Of a stretch of DNA of 64,000 nt, positions 60,570 to 64,000 are shown piece by piece (the first letter of the stretch is position 1; each line of letters opens with the position of its first letter). The position numbers and the translations under genes are program-made. Below the pieces are notes generated by a model. It was not told the DNA's origin, ran no database searches, and was given only the letters and a program-made list of their open reading frames with translations. The DNA comes from 2-02-FULL-66-14 sp964651335 (GTDB lineage Bacteria > Pseudomonadota > Gammaproteobacteria > Burkholderiales > SG8-39). The stretch covers positions 1 to 64,000 of the forward strand of contig CAZYVT010000002.1 in NCBI GenBank assembly GCA_964651335.1, written 5' to 3'.

Positions 60570-61511
60570 ATGAACCGGGTCGAGACCAAGCGCGCTCGTG
60601 TGCTCGTCGTGGACGACGACCCATCAAGCGTTCATGCCTTGATGGAGATTCTGAAGGTTCATTACGAGGTTTCGGTCGCCACGGACGGTGAGCGGGTGGT
60701 CGAGATCAGCGAGCGGCGCCGGCCCGATCTGGTGCTTCTCGATATCATGTTGCCGGGCCTCGACGGCTACGAGGTATGCCGCAGGCTCAAATCGAACCCT
60801 GCGACCAGCGAGATTCCGGTCATTTTTGTCACCGCGCGCGAGAGCATCGACGACCAGATCAAGGGGCTCGAGGCGGGCGCGGTCGACTTCATCACCACAC
60901 CCGTGCACGCGCCACTGGTACTGGCGCGCGCCCGGACGCATATCGCCCTCAAGCACCACGCTGACCGGTTGCGCGAGCTGGCGCTGACCGACATGCTCAC
61001 CGGCGTCGCGAATCGGCGATGCTTTGAAGACAGGCTGAAATCAGAGTGGCGGCGTTGCCGGCGCAACCGCTCGCCGATCGCGCTGATCATGATCGATATC
61101 GATGACTTCAAGCAGTACAACGATACCTACGGTCACCAGGCGGGCGACCACTGCCTCGCACAAGTCTCATCCGCGATGAAACGCGCCCTCAGGCGCCCGG
61201 GTGATCTGCTGAGCCGTTACGGCGGGGAAGAATTTGCCTGCCTGCTGCCCGAAACGGGACTCGGACAGGCGATGCGGAGGGCGGAAGAACTCGGCCGCAG
61301 CGTCGAGAGCCTGGGCATCCCTCACCCTCACTCTGCGGCCGGACCGGTCGTGACCGTCAGCCGCGGCGTCGCCGCGCTGGTTCCGAGCGCCGAGATCCAG
61401 CCGCGCGAGCTGGTGCGGGCTGCGGATGCCATGCTTTACGCCGCCAAACGCGCTGGTCGGAACCGGACCATGTGCGGACCCGTCGACCTCACTGCAGGCC
61501 AGACCGCATAG
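60570..61511 (+). CDS. Response regulator with GGDEF diguanylate cyclase domain
   Basis: The 313-residue protein has a receiver domain (RVLVVDDDPSSVHALM, phospho-Asp in LVLLDIMLPG, FVTAR, and a PVHAP site replacing the usual Lys-Pro) and a GGDEF domain with intact GGEEF active site. An inhibitory RPGD I-site precedes it by five residues. It would make c-di-GMP on activation. The Lys of the receiver appears replaced by Thr/Pro text (DFITTPVHAP), so phosphorylation control may be altered. Confidence 0.9.
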   Translation: MNRVETKRARVLVVDDDPSSVHALMEILKVHYEVSVATDGERVVEISERRRPDLVLLDIMLPGLDGYEVCRRLKSNPATSEIPVIFVTARESIDDQIKGLEAGAVDFITTPVHAPLVLARARTHIALKHHADRLRELALTDMLTGVANRRCFEDRLKSEWRRCRRNRSPIALIMIDIDDFKQYNDTYGHQAGDHCLAQVSSAMKRALRRPGDLLSRYGGEEFACLLPETGLGQAMRRAEELGRSVESLGIPHPHSAAGPVVTVSRGVAALVPSAEIQPRELVRAADAMLYAAKRAGRNRTMCGPVDLTAGQTA

Positions 61512-61548
61512 GTGCGATAGCGACCGGCCTGCCGGAGCGCTGCCGCCG

Positions 61549-61743
61549 TTACTCCGCTTCCTCGATCCAGGCCGCCTGGATCGCTTCGAGAATTTTCTCG
61601 CCGCAGTGCTTGGGGTCGTCCGAGAAGCCGGGCAGCTGCAGAACCCAGTCGCGCAGGTCCACGAAATTGACCGCCTTCGGGTCCTGGTCCGGGAACCGGT
61701 CCGCCAGGGCGATCGCGATCTCCCGCGAATCGGTCCACTTCAT
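61549..61743 (-). CDS. iscX: IscX, Fe-S cluster assembly accessory protein
   Basis: The 64-residue acidic protein (MKWTDSREIAIALADRFPDQ... ) is the typical IscX/YfhJ protein that binds IscS and iron. It overlaps the ferredoxin gene by four bases, in the usual hscA-fdx-iscX order. Confidence 0.95.
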   Translation of the reverse strand: MKWTDSREIAIALADRFPDQDPKAVNFVDLRDWVLQLPGFSDDPKHCGEKILEAIQAAWIEEAE

Positions 61744-62087
61744 TTCCTGCTCCCTCCCTCGCGCTCGTAGTTGATGGTGTATTTCGGGATCTCGATCACG
61801 AGATCGGCGCCGCGCACCCTGGCCTGGCAGGAAAGGCGCGAATTCGCCTCCAACCCCCAGGCCTTGTCGAGCAGGTCCTCCTCCTTCTCCTCCAGCTCGT
61901 CGAGCGTATCGAACCCTTCACGAACGATCACGTGGCAGGTGGTGCAGGCGCAGGACTTCTCGCACGCATGCTCGATCTCGATACCGCGCGACAGCAGCGT
62001 ATCGCAGATCGATAGGCCCTCCTGCGCGTCGATCTCCACGCCCTGCGGGCAGAGCTCCGCGTGGGGCAGCACGCGGATCCTTGGCAC
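61740..62087 (-). CDS. fdx: ISC-type 2Fe-2S ferredoxin
   Basis: The 115-residue ferredoxin has a 2Fe-2S site in HACEKSCACTTCHVIV and a later LSCQARV, as in adrenodoxin-type Fdx of the isc operon. It gives electrons for cluster assembly. GTG 62087 is the likely start (VPRIRVLPHAELCPQG); the longer open frame upstream has no support. Confidence 0.9.
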   Translation of the reverse strand: MPRIRVLPHAELCPQGVEIDAQEGLSICDTLLSRGIEIEHACEKSCACTTCHVIVREGFDTLDELEEKEEDLLDKAWGLEANSRLSCQARVRGADLVIEIPKYTINYEREGGSRK

Positions 62088-62160
62088 GACTATCGCCTTT
62101 TCCGGAAGTCGGGCGTCGCGGTGCGGCAGGATCTGTCGCGCTGCAACGCGTCGGTGTTCT

Positions 62161-64000
62161 TCATGCGTCCAGGTTGGCGATCTTCTGCCCGGTGAGCGCG
62201 CGCCGCACGCTGGCGTCCATGCGGCGCGCAGCAAAATCCTCGGTCGCACGGTTGAGTTCGTCCGAGGCCTGCTTGATTGCGCGATGATCTGTTTCGGCGA
62301 GTTTCTCACGCAGGGCCGCGAGCAATCGTTCGATGTCCGCGCGCTCCCCAGCGGAAAGCAGGCCGCCATCCGCCTCAATCGCCGAGCGGACCGCGTCCGC
62401 GAGACGCTCGCCCTCGACCCGGTTTTCCTGCAGCGCGCGCGCGTGCATGTCGTCCCTGGCGTGCTCGACCGAATCGCGCAGCATCCGTTCGATGTCGGCG
62501 TCGGTCAGTCCGTAGGAGGGCTTGACGGTGATCGAGGCCTCGACGCCGGTGCTCTTCTCCTTCGCGGTGATCGAGAGCAGGCCGTCTGCGTCCACCTGAA
62601 AGGCGACGCGCACGCGCCCCACGCCGGCCGCCATCGGCGGGATTCCGCGCAGCTCGAACCGGGCGAGCGACCGGCAGTCCGACACCAGCTCGCGCTCGCC
62701 CTGCACGACATGGAAGCTCATCGCGCTCTGGCCGTCCTTGAACGTGGTGAACTCCTGCGCACGCGCGGTCGGAATCGTCGAATTCCTCGGAATGATCCGC
62801 TCCACCAGGCCGCCCATCGTTTCCATGCCGAGCGAAAGCGGAATCACGTCGAGCAGGAGCCAATCCTCGCCCTTTGGCTTGTTGCCCGCGAGTACGTTCG
62901 CCTGCATCGCCGCACCGAGCGCGACCACCTTGTCCGGGTCGAGATTGTTGAGCGGATCGCGCCGGAAGAACTCGCCCACGACGCGCTGGATCTGCGGCAT
63001 GCGCGTTGCGCCGCCGACCATCACGACGCCCTTGATGTCGTGTACTTCGAGTCCCGCGTCGCGCAGCGCCTTGCGGGTGGGGCCGAGCGTCTTTTGCACC
63101 AGGTGCTGGGTGATGCTGCAGAATGCCTCCGTGGTGAGCGTCACATCGACGAACTCGCCGGTGGAGAGTCGTGCGGTGATGGGCGCCTCTCCGTGATAGG
63201 TAAGCGCTTCCTTGGCCTCGCGCGCCTTGGTGTGCAGCAGCCGTATATCGCGCGGCTGCACCGGCGGGACCTTGGCTTCCTCCAGCGCCCAGCAGACCAC
63301 GCGATGGTCGAAATCGTCGCCGCCGAGCGCCACGTCGCCGTTCGTGGCGAGAACTTCGAAGACGCCGCGGGAGAGCTTGAGGATCGAGATGTCGAAAGTG
63401 CCGCCGCCGAGATCGAAGACCGCATAGACGCCTTCGGCCGCGTTCTCCAGGCCGTACGCGATCGCGGCGGCAGTCGGCTCGTTGAGCAGGCGCAGCACGT
63501 TGATGCCCGCGAGCGTCGCGGCGTCCTTGGTCGCCTGCCGCTGCCCATCATCGAAATACGCCGGCACGGTGATCACGGCCCCGACGAGCGTGCCGCCGAG
63601 GGACGCTTCCGCCCTCACGCGCAGCACTTTCAGGATTTCCGCCGAGATCTCGACCGGGCTCTTCACGCCCGCGACAGTGCGAAGCTGCAGCATGCCGGGT
63701 ACGTCGACAAAATCGTAGGGTGAGTTCTCCACGTAGGCGACGTCTTTCAGACCGCGGCCCATGAAGCGCTTCACCGAGACGACCGTGTTCTTGGGGTCGT
63801 CCGACTGGTGCACCTGCGCGGCGTAGCCGACTTCGACCTTTGAACCGTGCAGGTAGCGCACGATCGAGGGCAGCAGGGGCCGGCCTCGCTCATCTGGAAG
63901 CACGGTCGCGATGCCGTTGCGCACCGTGGCGACGAGCGAGTTGGTGGTGCCGAGGTCGATTCCAACGGCGAGCCGGTGCTCGTGCGGGGCGGCGGATTGT
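62161..64000 (-). CDS. hscA: HscA, Hsp70-type Fe-S chaperone (start beyond right edge)
   Basis: The protein reads from the right edge (LAVGIDLGTTNSLVATVRNG) to a stop at 62161, about 612 residues; only the first residues are missing. It has Hsp70 ATPase motifs (FDLGGGTFDISIL, VVMVGGATRMPQIQ, LLLDVIPLSLGMETMGG) and a substrate-binding domain. HscA with HscB helps move clusters from IscU. It is followed by fdx after about 75 bases. Confidence 0.95.
   Translation of the reverse strand, partial: QSAAPHEHRLAVGIDLGTTNSLVATVRNGIATVLPDERGRPLLPSIVRYLHGSKVEVGYAAQVHQSDDPKNTVVSVKRFMGRGLKDVAYVENSPYDFVDVPGMLQLRTVAGVKSPVEISAEILKVLRVRAEASLGGTLVGAVITVPAYFDDGQRQATKDAATLAGINVLRLLNEPTAAAIAYGLENAAEGVYAVFDLGGGTFDISILKLSRGVFEVLATNGDVALGGDDFDHRVVCWALEEAKVPPVQPRDIRLLHTKAREAKEALTYHGEAPITARLSTGEFVDVTLTTEAFCSITQHLVQKTLGPTRKALRDAGLEVHDIKGVVMVGGATRMPQIQRVVGEFFRRDPLNNLDPDKVVALGAAMQANVLAGNKPKGEDWLLLDVIPLSLGMETMGGLVERIIPRNSTIPTARAQEFTTFKDGQSAMSFHVVQGERELVSDCRSLARFELRGIPPMAAGVGRVRVAFQVDADGLLSITAKEKSTGVEASITVKPSYGLTDADIERMLRDSVEHARDDMHARALQENRVEGERLADAVRSAIEADGGLLSAGERADIERLLAALREKLAETDHRAIKQASDELNRATEDFAARRMDASVRRALTGQKIANLDA

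Overview
The window is about 64 kb of GC-rich proteobacterial DNA. Gene order and protein types (hscA-fdx-iscX, LipS1/LipS2 lipoate synthesis, sHdr, AprBA-Qmo) point to a betaproteobacterial chemolithotrophic sulfur oxidizer. No rRNA, tRNA or CRISPR array was recognised. Both edges cut genes: a DUF885 protein on the left and hscA on the right.

Left arm (1-13.6 kb). This part is a patchwork: a LanC-like protein, a dual-specificity phosphatase and adenosine deaminase, with a decayed copy of the last two upstream; asnS; an epoxide-hydrolase-like enzyme with a decayed tail copy downstream; a lipoate-protein ligase operon with a degenerate receiver protein; and a polyphosphate group (Pap, SixA, CYTH-CHAD).

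Sulfur island (about 15.9-43.5 kb). A leftward operon reads tusA-hdrC1-hdrB1-hdrA-hyp-hdrC2-hdrB2-lbpA-lipS2-lipT-glcG-like-lipS1. It encodes the sulfur-oxidizing heterodisulfide-reductase-like (sHdr) complex, its lipoate-binding sulfur carrier and the enzymes that lipoylate that carrier. Divergent from it are dsrE2 and a FadL-type porin. Next, leftward, come a methyltransferase, an MMPL/RND transporter, a LolA-like protein and an outer-membrane barrel, and upstream of these an SQR-like flavoprotein with a small DsrE protein. Then come another DsrE protein, a small unknown protein and the rightward operon qmoA-qmoB-hdrC-hdrB followed by aprBA. The likely flow is: sulfane sulfur carried by DsrE/TusA/LbpA, oxidised by sHdr to sulfite, then sulfite plus AMP oxidised to APS by AprAB, with electrons passed through QmoAB-HdrCB. 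Three inverted repeats resembling ArsR/SqrR-type operators sit at the divergent promoters of this island, which suggests one sulfur-responsive regulon. No ArsR gene lies in the window.

Right arm (43.5-64 kb). It starts with wreckage of a large helicase gene carrying an IS21 fragment and a HepT-MntA toxin-antitoxin pair. It then holds a glycosyltransferase/membrane group, an amidohydrolase, malic enzyme-macro domain-MsrA, a MazEF pair followed by an msrA tail fragment, a CDF transporter, a TRAP transporter operon, a CDGSH protein, a diguanylate cyclase and the end of an isc operon.

A recurring oddity is short, diverged end-fragments of neighbouring intact genes (phosphatase/adenosine deaminase, epoxide hydrolase, sixA, msrA). 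In three of the four cases accessory genes lie between the intact gene and its fragment. This looks like repeated insertion of cargo together with a foreign ortholog.
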